This document shows positions 48,380 to 59,830 of a stretch of DNA of 64,000 nucleotides, piece by piece (the first letter of the stretch is position 1; every line of letters starts with the position of its first letter). Location: NCBI GenBank assembly GCA_002914845.1, contig JXTC01000053.1:1260398-1324397 (forward strand), given 5' to 3'. The notes beneath the pieces were generated by a model. The model was not told the DNA's origin, made no database searches, and saw nothing but the letters and a program-made list of their open reading frames with translations. Source of the stretch: Trema orientale. Taxonomy: Eukaryota; Streptophyta; Magnoliopsida; Rosales; Cannabaceae. A program made the position numbers and the translations under genes.

Positions 48380-48615
48380 TTTGTTCAGGTATGTCATTAA
48401 TACTCACAATCATATTATATGATGGCGTTCGGGAAAAGAACGAAGGTTCTTCTTGGAATTGGAATAGAAAGAGACAATGATCAAGATGTATTGTGGTTAT
48501 CAAGGCTCCACCAAAAAAGAAAAGAAAGTGCTCAAATTGTGGAATTTATGGACACATCAAAACTTCATGTAAACACTCCATGATGCACTCAACAAATGGT
48601 CCTAGTGTGTCCTAA
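48380..48615 (+). pseudogene. Zinc-knuckle tail resembling MULE transposase
   Basis: After a splice-acceptor-like TTTTTTGTTCAG (48378-48389) comes an exon-like stretch that ends APPKKKRKCSNCGIYGHIKT, SCKHS, a short tail and TAA at 48613-48615. KKKRKCxxCGxxGHxKxxC is the usual C-terminal knuckle of Mutator-like (MudrA) transposases. An in-frame TGA precedes it, and no catalytic domain is in view. It could also be the knuckle of another element-coded DNA-binding protein. Confidence 0.6.
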
Positions 48616-48714
48616 GTATTATCATTATCTTTTTTATCTTTATGATTATGGTTTACAATAGTTTATTTGAAATTGTATTTAATTTGGATTATGCCAAATT
48701 TATATCATTATAGT

Positions 48715-50990
48715 TAGTATCTAGTCGATAGATAGCTTGTCTGGAAAGATCGACAATATTGTCTAGCAGATAGATAGCTTGTCTAAAAAGCTCGACAACG
48801 GTATCTTGCAGATAGACAACATATCCTGGAAAACTAGACAATAGTGTCTACCTGATAGACAGCATATTTGGAAAGGTAGACAAAAGTGTCTATCAGATTG
48901 ACAACATGTATGGAGAGCTAGACAACTCGTGTCTAATATAGCTAGACTCCTTATTTAGAAAGAACAAAGTTGTGACTATGTTTTCAATCGTAATCTCCAA
49001 CAAAAAAATGTTTCCAATCGTAATGGTAATATATTCTCATTATAGTCGCGATGATAATTCATAACTCACTAATTTTGTAATTTAATATACTTATTACTCA
49101 TTACACATAGTTATTGAGTTTGTAATTTAGAAGAACAAAGTTGTGACTCAGTTTCCAATAGTAATGGTGACATATTTACATTCTAGTAGCGATAACAATT
49201 CAAAATTCACTAATTCTGTAATTTAATATGATATACTTATTATATATTATACCTAGTTATTGAGTTTATAATTATAAAGAACAAAGTTGTAACTAAGTTT
49301 CCAATAGTAATAGTGACATAATTTCATTATATAGTGATTGAGTTTCTAATATTAATGAATAAAGTAGTGAGTAAGTTTATAAAACTCACTAATTTTGTAA
49401 TTATATTGTATTTAATTTAGTTTATGTTAAATTTTATTTCATTATAGTTAGTATTTAGTCGACAGAAATCTTGTCTGGAAAACTCGACAATATTGTCTAG
49501 CAGCTAGACAATGTGTTTGAAAAATGAGACAATAGTATCTACCCGATAGACAACTTGTCTTGAAAGCTAGACAAAAGTGTCTATTAGATAGATAACATGT
49601 TTGGAGAGCTAGAAAACACTTGTCTACTAGTTAGACTCTTTGTTCAAAAAGCTCGAAGTTGTGACTAAGTTTCTAATAGTAGTTGGTGGCATATTCTCAT
49701 TATAGCAGTGATGATATTTGAAAACTCACTAATTTTGTAATTTAATATACTTATTACTCATTACACATGGTTATAGAGTTTGTAATTTGGAAGAACAAAG
49801 TTGTGACTAAGTTTCCAATAGTAATGGTGACATATTTTCATTATAGTAGCGATAACAATTCAAAACTCACTAATTTTGTAATTTAATATAATATACTTAT
49901 TATACATTACACCTAGTTATTGAGTTTGTAATTATAAAGAATAAAGTTATAACTAACTTTCCAATAGTAATGGTGAAATCATTTTATTATATAGTGACTG
50001 AGTTTCTAATAGTAATGAATAAAATAGTGAGTATGTTTACAAAACTTACTAATTTTTTAATTATATTGTATTTAATTTAGTTTATATCAAATTTTATTTC
50101 ATTATAGTTAGTATCTAGTCGATAGACAGCTTGTCTGGAAAACTCGACAATATTTTCTAGCAGCTAGACAATGTGTTTGGAAAACGAGACAATAGTATTT
50201 ACCCGATAGACAACTTATCTTGAAAGCTAGACAAAAGTGTCTATTAGATAGACAATATGTCTGGAGAGCTAGACAACACTTGTCTAATAGCTAGACTCCT
50301 TGTTTGGAAAGCTCAAAGTTGTGACTAAGTTTCCAATAGTAATTATGGAATATTTTCATTATAGTAGTAATGATAATTAAAAACTCACTAATTTTGTAAT
50401 TTAGTATACTTATTACTCATTACACATAGTTATTGAGTTTGTAATTTTGAAGAACAAAGTTATGACTAAGTTTCCAATAGTAATAGTGACATATTTTCAT
50501 TATAGTAGCGATGATAATTCAAAAGTCACTAATTTTGTAATTTAACATAATATCTTTATTATGCATTACACCTAGTTATTGAGTTTGTAATTATAAAGAA
50601 CAAAGTTGTTACTAAGTTTCTAATAGTAATAGTGACATATTTTCATTATATAGTGACTAAGTTTCTAATAGTAATGAACAAAGTAGTGATTAAGTTTACT
50701 CACTAATTTTGTAATTGTATTGTATTTAATTTAGTTTTTATCAAATTTTAGTCCATTATACTCAATGTCTAACAAATAGACAACTTATCTGGGAAGCTAG
50801 ACAATAGTGTTTACCAGATAGACAATTTGTTTGGGAAACTAGACAATACTGTCTATCAAATAGACAACCTATCTAAGAAGCTAGACAATCATGTCTACCG
50901 AATAGACAACTTGTCTGGAAAGCTAGACAATAGTGTATATCAGATAGACAACTTATCTAAAAAGCTAGACACTACGCTAGACAACAGTGT
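48715..50990 (+). repeat. Three ~660-bp tandem units, GACA/TGTC-rich
   Basis: Units begin near 48715, 49449 and 50109 (each AGTATxTAGTCGAxAGA) and a partial one near 50761. Each has about 230 bases of closely spaced TAGACAA/TTGTCTA words, then about 420 bases with CTCACTAATTTTGTAATT and AAGTTTCCAATAGTAATGG blocks. No sustained reading frame runs through them. Confidence 0.85.
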
Positions 50991-51489
50991 TTAGTGTATA
51001 GACATAATTGTCGAACTTTCTAGACACTATGTCGAGTCACACAACTGTGTTGTCTAGTAACTTTTTTACACTCTGGAAATTATCTCGGGACTAGTGTCTA
51101 GTCACTAGACTAAACTGTCGAGAATGATAGACAGTGTGTCTAGCATAGTCGAGATGATGTCTAGCACCTGGACGATAATGGTTGGTCTATGGATCGACAG
51201 TCGTATCTAGTATTGTTGATATAGTGTAGATGAATAATTATGGTGACAAGACTCGACAATCATGTCAAGTGTACTCGATATGTATAATTTGTCGAGTTCT
51301 AGACACCCCTGTCTAGAAACTAGACACCCATGTCTATCCCGATCTGAGTTTTTTTTTTGCGGCGAATCTCACTGTTTTTCATCTTATTTTTCAGTTTACT
51401 GTTTTTCATGCTTAAAAGTTGACCAAAAACTTTTTATTTTTCTCTATAGTACCAAGTCCTACTAGAAAACAACTTTTAATCTACAAATC

Positions 51490-52200
51490 AAACTCATATT
51501 AACAAAGAAAGAAGGGAGATTTTGGAGCCGACGAGTTCCGGGTTGAGATTGGATGGAATTTGGCGTGGTGGAGGTAGGCTTTGACTGCAGTTGTCGTGGG
51601 TGAGGGTGGAGTCCGACTGAGATGAATTAAGTGGAAGGGAGAGATCAATGCCTGCGTTTGAGAAGAAGAGAGGAAAAAAAAAATTAAACTCGCTTTTCCT
51701 TTTTTTTTCATTCCTTTTTTTTTTAAAATTTAACTACAGCCTTTTTATTTCAGCCGAGCCTTTTCCTTTTTTTTTTGGAAAAAAAAGGAAAATTTGGTAA
51801 AATACCCTTTCTTGATAGTTGATTTTGAGAAATACACCCCATTTAAAATTTGTTGGCTAGAATAACCCGTTTTAAATAGAGTGAGTGTAAAATGACATAT
51901 AAGCCCTTAGTTAAAATTTTTTTTTTAAAAGAAAAGACTTGGGGTCTGAAAGGCTGCAGTTAAATTAAAAAAAACGGAATGAAAAAAAAAGGAAAAAAAA
52001 AAACGAAGAAGCGGGTTTAATTTTTTTTTCCTCTCTTTTTCTCAAACGAAGGCATTCATCTTCCTCTTCCTCTCAATTCATCTCAGTCGGACTCTACCCC
52101 TACCCATGAAAACAGCAGTCAAAGCCTACATCCACCACGCCAAATTCCATCCAATCTCAACCAGGAACCCAACGGCTCCAAAATGCCCATTCTTTCTTTG
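51490..52200. repeat. Palindrome centre: B blocks around a B-type end
   Basis: 51490-51766 is matched in reverse by 51937-52200 (for example TGGAATTTGGCGTGGTGGA against TCCACCACGCCAAATTCCA). The loop at 51787-51915 is the inner element's B-type end, matched in reverse by 57025-57153. Confidence 0.8.
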
Positions 52201-52729
52201 TTAATATGAGTTTGATTTGTAGATTAAAAGTTATTTTCTTGTTGGACTTGAAACTATAGTGAAAAATAGAAATTTTTTGGTCAATTTTTAAGCATGAAAA
52301 GCAGTAAACTAGAAAATAGGATGAAAGACGGTGAGATTCGCCGCAAAGAAAAAACCCAGATCAGAATAGACATGATGTCTAGTTTCTAGACAGGGGTGTC
52401 TAGTTTCTAGACAAACTCGACAAATTATACATATCGAGTACACTTAATATGATTGTTGAGTCTTGTCTCCACAATTTTTCATCTACACTGTATCAACAAT
52501 GTTAGACATAACTGTCGATCTATAGGACAACCATTATCATTCAAGTGCTAGACGTTATCTCGACTACGCTAGACACATTGTCTATCATTCTCGATAGTTT
52601 AGTCGAGTGACTAGACACTAGTACCGAGATAATTTCCAGAGTATAAGAAGTTATGTTGTGTAACTCGACAACACAATTGTGTAACTCGACATAATGTCTA
52701 GAAAGTTCGACAATTATGTCTATACACTA

Positions 52730-54985
52730 GACACTGTTGTCTAGCATAGTATCTAGCTTTTTAGATAAGTTGTCTATCTGGTATATACTGTTGTCTATCT
52801 GGTATATACTATTGTCTAGCTTCCCAGACAAGTTGTCTATTTTGTAGACATGATTGTCTAGCTTCTCAGATAGGTTGTCTATTGGATAGACAATATTGTC
52901 TAGTTTCTCAAAAAAGTTGTCTATCTGGTAGACACTATTGTCTTGCTTCCCGGACATGTTGTCTATTTGCTAGACACTAAGTATAATGGACTAAAATTTG
53001 ATATAAACCAAATCAGATACAATATAATTACAAAATTAGTAAGTTTTGTAAACTTAGTCACTACTTTGATCGTTACTATTAGAAACTTAGTCACTATATA
53101 ATGAAAATATGTCACTATTACTATTAGAAACTTAATCACAACATTGTTCTTTATATTTATAAACTCAATAACTAGGTGTAATGCATAAGAAGGATATTAT
53201 GTTAAATTACAAAATTAGTAAGTTTGGAGTTATGATCGCCACTATAATGAAAATATGTCACAATTACTATTGCAAACTTAGTCACAACTTTGTTCTTCCA
53301 AATTATAAACGCAATAATTGTATGTAATGAGTAATAAATATACTAAATTACAAAATTAGTGAGTTTTTAATTATCATCACTACTATAATGAAAATATGCC
53401 ACCATTACTAGTAGAAACTTAGTCACAATTTCGAGCTTTCTAAACAAGGAGCCTAGCTGTTAGACAAGTGTTGTCTAGCTCTTCAGACATATTGTCTATC
53501 TGATAGACACTTTTGTCTAACTTTTAAGACAAGTTGTCTATCGGGTAAATACTATTGTATTATTTTTCAAATACATTGTCTAGCTGCTAGATAATATTTT
53601 TGAACTTTCCAGACAAGCTATCTATCAACTAGATACTAAATATAATGAAATAAAATTTGATATAAACTAAATTAAATACAATATAATTACAAAATTAGTA
53701 AGTTTTGTAAACGTACTCACTACTTTATTCATTACTTTTAGAAACTCAGTCACTATATAATAAAATTATGTCATCATTACTATCGGAAACTTAGTTACAA
53801 ATTTATTCTTTATAATTACAAACTCAATAACTAGGTGTAATATATAATAAGTACATTCTATTAAATTACAAAATTAGTAAGTTTTGAATTGTTATCGCTA
53901 TTATAATAAAAATATGACACCATTACTATTGGAAACTGAGTCACAACTTTGCTCTTCCAAATTACAAACTCAATAACTATGTGTAATGAGTAATAAGTAT
54001 ATTAAATTATAAAATTAGTGAGTTTTAAATTATCATTGCGACTATGATGAGAATATGTCATTATTATGATTGGAAACGTTTTTTTTTTTTTTGTTGGGGA
54101 TTATAATTGGAAACTTAGTCATAACTTTATTCTTTCCAAACAAGAGTCTAGCTATATTAGACACGAGTTGTCTGGCTCTCCATACATGTCTAGCTTTCCA
54201 GACAAAAGTGTCAATCTAATAGACATATGTGTGTATGGTACCAGACAAACTTTCTATCTTATAGACACTGTTGTCTAGGTTTACAGACTATTTGTCTATC
54301 CACTGGACACTATATCTAATGCAATCAAATTGTCATAAACTAAATAAAATACAATATAATTACAATTTCAGTTAGTTTTGAAAACTTAGTCACCGCTTTT
54401 TTTATTACTAGTGGAAACTTAGACAATAATTTGTGCATTACTATTGGAAATTTTTCCACCATGATAATAAAAATGTCATCATTACAAACTCAATAATAAC
54501 TCAATAACTAAGTGTAATGAATAATAACTACATTAATTTACGAAGTTAGTGAGTTCTGAATTATCATACCTATTGTAATGGAAAATATCTCATCTTGTTG
54601 CTTTTTAAGAAACTAAGTCACAACTTACAACTTTTGTCTTTCTAATTACAAACTCAATAATAACGCGTAATGAATATTAACTATATTAAGTTACAACATT
54701 ATATATTTATTCATTATATTAAGTTACAATATCTTTTTTTTCCTCAAAAAAAAGCTCAATAACTCGTACTTACACATGTGTGTCGAGACATATGACACCT
54801 CTGTCGAGTCACTCGACGGTACTGTCTATATAATAGACACTTGTGCCTATCTTTCCAGACAGGTTGTCTATATTATAGACGCATGTGTCCATCATTCCAG
54901 ACAATTTGTCTATCCCGTAGACACAGTTATCTTGGTGTACAAACTAGTTGTCTATCTACTAGACACTATGTCTAATGCAATCAAA
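52730..54985 (-). repeat. Inverted set of ~660-bp GACA/TGTC units
   Basis: The mirror of 48715-50990, with unit ends near 52981, 53637, 54310 and 54970. The short words give a frame (52727-52957, minus strand) that reads as a repeating DNLSGKLDN-like peptide. I take this as a by-product of the repeat. Confidence 0.82.
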
Positions 54986-55209
54986 TTATTCTTAAAGCAA
55001 GGATAAGGTTGTCGGTACACTGGATATAGTTATTAGTATTACAGACACGTCTGTCGATTAAGCCGATGAAGGCGTCTAGCAAAACGCAGTAAAAAATTAG
55101 AAACATAATAAAATTTTTGAAATAATTCAAGGCCTTATAAAATATGAAATTACAAACTCAATACAGTAAAAAACACTACTAAAAATACCATCAAACAAAG
55201 TTACAAATA

Positions 55210-55570
55210 AACCGCAGTAAATGAAATCTTGCTCTGGGACACGTAACACACAACAACTATAATCATAAAGACAAGAAAGACGAACAATTTTGACACAATA
55301 GGACCATAACGTCTGTGTAATTTTCTATAGCTATTAGAACAATATCTATTGTTATATTTGGCTTGTAACTCAATTCTATGTCAAAGACATCATTGTCGAT
55401 TTATGTAGTTTGATATATCTCATATACCATCTGCTTGAAAGTAATGTTTGATTCAACCACAATGCATCTTGATCGTTGTCTCTTTCGATTCCAATTTCAA
55501 GAAGAACCTTCGTTCTTTTCTCAAACGCTATCATATAATATGATTATAAATGTTGATGACATACCTGAAT
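55210..55570 (-). pseudogene. Decayed copy of the zinc-knuckle exon
   Basis: The inverted counterpart of 48380-48615, about 150 bases longer. The exon start after the TTTATTCAG acceptor is well conserved. The knuckle is eroded (a CSN remnant and basic residues remain). It retains the tail block TATGGTCCTATTGTGTC, which aligns with AATGGTCCTAGTGTGTC in the other copy. Confidence 0.5.
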
Positions 55571-57839
55571 AAAAAATAAATTACAAATTAAAGGAAGAAA
55601 TATATATTAAAAAATATAAAATAATAAATTTAGTTAGGTTTAATATGTGTTAGTAGCTATAAATGTGTTTCTTATGGTTAAACATGTGTCTTTAGTTGCT
55701 AGACATATATTTCTAATGGCTAGACATGTGTTTCTAATGGTTTAGACATGTTTCTAATGGTTCGATATGTGTCTTTAGTTGCTAGACAACAGTGTCTAGT
55801 GTCTAGACATAACTTTTTATACACAAAATTGGCTAGATATTGGTGTCTACTCACTTGACAGAAGTGTCGATTATATAGACAGTGTGTCTAGCATAGTCAA
55901 GACAGTGTCTAGCGCCTGGACAACAATTACTGGTTTATGACTCGACAATTATGTCTAACATTGTCTATATAGTGTCAATAGCATGAATGTTCAATTGTTC
56001 AGACAAGACTCGATAATATTGTCAAGTAGAGTCCACATGGTACAATTTCTTCCGTTTTAGACAGTCTGTCTATAAATTAAACAGACCTGTCTATCCAAAT
56101 ATGAGTTTTTTCTTCTCAGCTTTTCAGATAAGACTCGACAATACTATCAAATGGAGTTGATATTGTACAATTTCTTACCTTCTAGACAAGCTGTCTATAA
56201 ATTAGACAGATTTTTCTATCCAGGTATAGTTTTCTTCTATGTAGTTTTTCAGACAGTACTTAACAATACTATTTAATAGAGTCGATATTGTACAATTTAT
56301 TACCTTCTAGACAGTCTATCTAGCAATTAGACAGATCTGTCTAGCAATTAGACAGGACTGTCTATCCAGATCTGGGTCTTTTCTATGCAGTTTTTTAGAC
56401 AAGACTTGACAATACTGTCGAGTGGAATTAATACTGTACAATTTCTCACCTTTTAGACAAGCTGTCTAAAAACTAGACAGTCTTGTCTATCCAGATCTAG
56501 GTTTCGTCTTCGCCGTAGAGCTCACTATTTTACAACCTAGTTTCTAGTTTACATGTTTTCAGGCTCAAAAATTGACGAAATACTTTCTATTTTTCACTAT
56601 AGTTTCAAGTCCTACTATAAAATAACTTCTAGTCCACAAAGCAAACTCACATTTACAAAGAAAAATTAATGGCAAAGAAACATCTTCTACTTTAATCTTC
56701 AAAATGGAGGACCACGTTTTTCTCCCTTAAAGTGTAGAAATTGGGACTCCAAGCTTTCCAGTTACTCCAAGCTTTCGGCTGAAATATGTTTTCCGGTGAC
56801 TCCAAGCTTTTTGACGGCAATGATGTGATAATGGTGAAGGAGGAGGTACGGGAGAAGAAAAATAGAAATGGAAAAAATTTGAAAATGAGATAGTCAAGGG
56901 TATATTAGTCTTGACAACCAAACTTTCACTTAAAAGGTGTACACACTCAAAAAATATGAAGAAGGGTGTATTTCTACAAAATCACTATGTGAAAAGAGTA
57001 TTCTTCAAATGACCCAAAAAAAAAATTAACTAAGGGCCTATATGTCATTTTACACTCACTTTATTTAAAACAGGTTATTCTAGCCAACAAATTTTAAATG
57101 GGGTGTATTTCACAAAATTAACTATCAGGAAGGGGTATTTTACCAAATTTCCCATTAAGATATGAGCTATAACGATTATAATATGTACTTATTATTCTTT
57201 TGATGTTTATGTATTTTAATTATATTATAATCATAGTGTTCATCTCAACCCAATTATGTGGAATGTGGTTTTTATATCTTGCACATGATGTGAGACTTAG
57301 TAAAGGATAATAGTCCGGTGATTTACATTGGATCAAATGTAAGTATCTTGATACTTTACTTTGTTTGTGTAAAAGTATTTAAGTTCACACATGTACTTGT
57401 TATTTTTAGTTACAAAATTAGATTTGTGTTTATAAACTTATAGTGTCGTGGTCAAGAAATTTATTTAGTGGACGATATCAATGAAATGCGTGAAGAATGG
57501 GCCATAACTATAACTAATCATCTATGGTTGGTCTCGATTGGTTAGACTATGTTCTTAGACTTAGTTTTTGGTATAATTGGTCGGAATTATATTGCAACTG
57601 TTAGTGATATGCTCAAGTATTAGATTATATTTCTAATTCGTTGACTTTATGTATATTAGATAGATTATTCTAACCTTGAATTTAGTTAATTAACTTGCAG
57701 CTAGTAGTGGTACACACATATTATATTGTATTTATTTATGTAATCAATTAGTTGTATATATTTATTTGCGAATTTATCTGGGTCTGGATATTGGATAAGT
57801 CGAATGAGACTATTTATGCAGGTTTTCATTATGTGAATT

Positions 57840-57950
57840 TTGTAAATACCCAGGGGAAGGGAAAAAATTTTCCCTTGGGGGTGGCCTTTAATGGCAGTTC
57901 CATGGAAAGCCCCTTTAAAAGCCCCCCTGTTAGGGGGGGTTAAAACCCAC
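57840..57950. other. Atypical homopolymer-rich patch
   Basis: About 110 bases near the CACTA right end have doubled and stretched G, C, A and T runs (GGGAAAAAATTTTCCC, CCCCTGTTAGGGGGGG) unlike the AT-rich DNA around them. It may be a sequencing or consensus error. No feature is assigned. Confidence 0.4.
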
Positions 57951-57994
57951 TGAGATTCATAATTTATGGTTTTTTAAGAGAACCCAAAATATTT

Positions 57995-58275
57995 ATTTCT
58001 ATTCAACGGCGGTTATAGAACTGCCATAATTGATTATCCATTTGACGACAGTTATAACCGCCATTGAATGGAATCAATTACGGCGGTTCCTGTAGAACCC
58101 CCGTAATTGATGTCTCTTTCACAGCGGTTCCTGTAGAACCGCCGTAATTGATGTCTCTTTCACGGCGGTTGATAACTGTCGTTAAAGGTGCTATTTTTTA
58201 ACAGTATTTGCATTAATGGTAGTTATCAACTGCTGTGAAATTCATAATTATGGCAGTTTTCAACTGCCGTGATTT
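57995..58275 (+). promoter_or_regulatory. CACTA right subterminal repeats
   Basis: Several inverted units of GGCGGTTxxTGTAGAACCGCC type and AATTGATGTCTCTTTCAC spacers, two of them an almost exact 41-bp tandem pair at 58080-58165. They lie within 300 bases of the right end and mirror the left cluster. Confidence 0.7.
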
Positions 58276-58296
58276 GCTGTTTTTGTAGTAGTGTAT

Positions 58297-59830
58297 ACAT
58301 ATTTACGTAATATTCATTCTACATGTTAAATAATATATTGTCACATTTACTTATCATTAATCAAATGAATTATAGGAAACAAATATAGAAGGAATTGATA
58401 GAATAAGAAATAATTAGCAGGTTGATTTCTTTTTATGTATTTCTAATTATATGTAAATATATAAAAGGGAAAAATGGCAAAAATCAAAAGAAATGGTAAA
58501 AACAAGTTGGAATGCTAATTACTTTTGTGGGATTTGATTACAATATATATGTGAAACCCTAGGTTGAAGTGCAATTAAAAGGACTTGGAAGAAAAAAATC
58601 TTGAAACATGGGTTTAAGGGAAAAAATGAGAAGGGTTTGGCCAATTCAGACCACCCATATGACCCAGTAAATCTTAGCTCACCCAATCTCTTTGTTTCTC
58701 TCTTGCAACTGGATTCCCCCTCTCTCTTCTTCTCTCTCAGCAAGCCATTGTCGTTTGGACACCAGGCAATATCTGCCAATAAGCCCACTACAAATAATAT
58801 CGCCACTTTCTGTTCAACCTTCTTCCAAATTAGCAGCCATCGGTTCTCGGTCGTTTGTCGAGATTAGCACGAAATAAAAACAAAGGAGGAGTGGCCCTTT
58901 TAAATCTTTAATTTTTCGTGCTCCAACCAACCTAGTCGTTACACACCCTGGGCCTTGGCCACCTTGCTAGGTCCAGTTGTGCCACCTCCAAGCTTGCTTA
59001 AGCTCCTCATGTCGCCAGTGACCCATGGTGAAGAGAGAGAAAGGATTGCCATGAATGGTCTCACTTTTTGGCATTGGATGGATTGCCATGAATAGTCTCA
59101 CTTTACGGCATTGGACTTTGAAATCTGGCCACCTCCTAGATTCAAGTGTACTATCCAATTAGCATTATCCTTAAGAGGATCAATTTGACTTGTAGCTTTC
59201 TTGGTGGGGTTGACATTGCCCAAAACCTGATCCCCAACATGCTCGATTTTTCTCAAAAAGCATACGAGCCTCATTTTTGAGGTTAAATTCACCATTAGGG
59301 TAGCCAGTAGAAAGTAGATTTTTTGAGCAAGGCTGAGAATCGATCGAGTGTCTAACCGAGCACCCAATAGCTTCACTAAGCTATTCCATGGAGGTATGGG
59401 TCAATTACCTTGTTTTGAATTAGTTTTTAATAAAATAGATTACATTGCGAAACTTTGAGAATTGTTGACTTTATTGTTTTAAATAATTTCAAATATTTTT
59501 CGACGAATTTGAGATCCATTGGAACATTGTGAAATACTTTAGGATTGTTTTGTGCACATTTAAATTTTAGATTTGATTAATATACAGTTGTTATGTAGCC
59601 ACATTTTCGAGATCGAAAAACGGTCTTAAATAAAAACTAGAGCATATTTTAGAACTAAGATATAATGCATGGTTGTTTTATATATTTTTCATACTGCACA
59701 TATCATAATTTCACATATGAGCACTATGTTAGCATCACAAGGTTTTTGATTTGTGGAATTTCTTTCACGGTCAGTGTCGAGTCCATAAACTTGAATGGGG
59801 TCCTTTTAACAATCGCTCTTTCTGGTAGGT
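58297..59830. other. Unassigned sequence right of the CACTA element
   Basis: Two longer open frames are present: 58601-58867 (+, 88 codons, Ser-rich, no domain I recognise) and 59098-59376 (-, 92 codons, including LDTRSILSLAQKIYFLL). Neither has a start context or similarity I can defend. They could be fragments of an old repeat. Confidence 0.3.

Larger units (their letters stand above)
51787..57015 (-). mobile_element. Inner inverted copy of the same element
   Basis: It starts with the B-type end GGAAAATTTGGTAAAATACC and finishes with the reversed A-type end GAGTATTCTTCAAATGACCC. Runs of eight or more A flank it (51779-51786 and 57016-57025). On the minus strand it repeats the order of the outer element. 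Cutting it out rejoins CCTTTTCCTTTTTTTTTTGG with an A-run and TTAACTAAGGGCC. That is the same junction, in reverse, seen near 51910-51960 within the inner copy. This makes the whole region a palindrome with ~4.8-kb arms. Confidence 0.75.
47012..57153 (+). mobile_element. Outer palindromic MULE-like element with arrays
   Basis: The left end GGGGTCCTTTGGAGAATACC and the reversed right end GGGAAATTTGGTAAAATACC are related and continue to match for about 130 bases (GAAATACACCCC, TTTTAAATAAAGT). ATT flanks both sides (47009-47011, 57154-57156). Removing it rejoins a CACTA exon just before a splice donor that now reads AAG|AT in place of AAG|GT. Without the inner copy it is about 4.9 kb: end A, a ~150-bp tandem block, a zinc-knuckle fragment, ~660-bp GACA/TGTC units, end B. 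The superfamily is probably Mutator-like, judged from the knuckle and GGG ends, although a 3-bp duplication would be unusual for that group. Confidence 0.72.
44050..57545 (+). pseudogene. CACTA second gene: Ptta/En/Spm + Ulp1 peptidase
   Basis: Exon-like pieces in order: a basic/charged start and RRELIPLEWNALGQPVG with LGxLxR-type residues (44139-44330); WHDYKSSLTSKYVRRYSKDA, TDEQWKAFVASRIDPNF and REVFRRHGGG (to about 45210), as in the plant Ptta/En/Spm transposase family; then a linker. Finally comes a C48 (Ulp1/SENP-like) cysteine peptidase. QHWILMVIN and IYFFDPLR (46758-46830) hold the catalytic His and Asp. An exon with RWYAI ends at 47011. After the 10.1-kb insertion, CSSQPNYVECGFYI (57237-57280) holds the Gln and Cys. 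Splice sites fit at 46947 and 57236. There are several stops. The role of Ulp1 domains in CACTA elements is not well known; possibly cleavage of SUMO from host or element proteins. Confidence 0.8.
35366..58293 (+). mobile_element. CACTA (En/Spm) transposon, 22.9 kb with nests
   Basis: The left end reads CATTACAAAAAAAA and the right end, reversed, reads CACTACTACAAAAA; the left one has lost a TAC and changed C to T. TAT flanks both sides (35363-35365 and 58294-58296), the normal 3-bp CACTA duplication. Both ends have subterminal inverted-repeat clusters built on CGGCGGTT/AACCGCCG words. Inside are a TNP2 transposase gene and a second gene, in the usual order. Removing four insertions leaves about 8.6 kb, a normal CACTA length. 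Both genes are broken, so it is inactive. Confidence 0.85.

Noticed and set aside
48715..50990. Array that could at first sight be taken for CRISPR-like repeats
   Set aside because: The units are ~660 bp and internally repetitive, not short identical repeats with unique spacers, and the genome is clearly a plant.
52727..52957. Minus-strand frame with a repeating DNLSGKLDN-like peptide
   Set aside because: It is produced by translating the GACA/TGTC array. There is no start context or codon signal, and the mirror array does not keep the same frame.
58601..58867. 88-codon Ser-rich frame that could be a transit peptide
   Set aside because: I recognise no domain and see no splice sites or continuing gene, so I did not call a gene.
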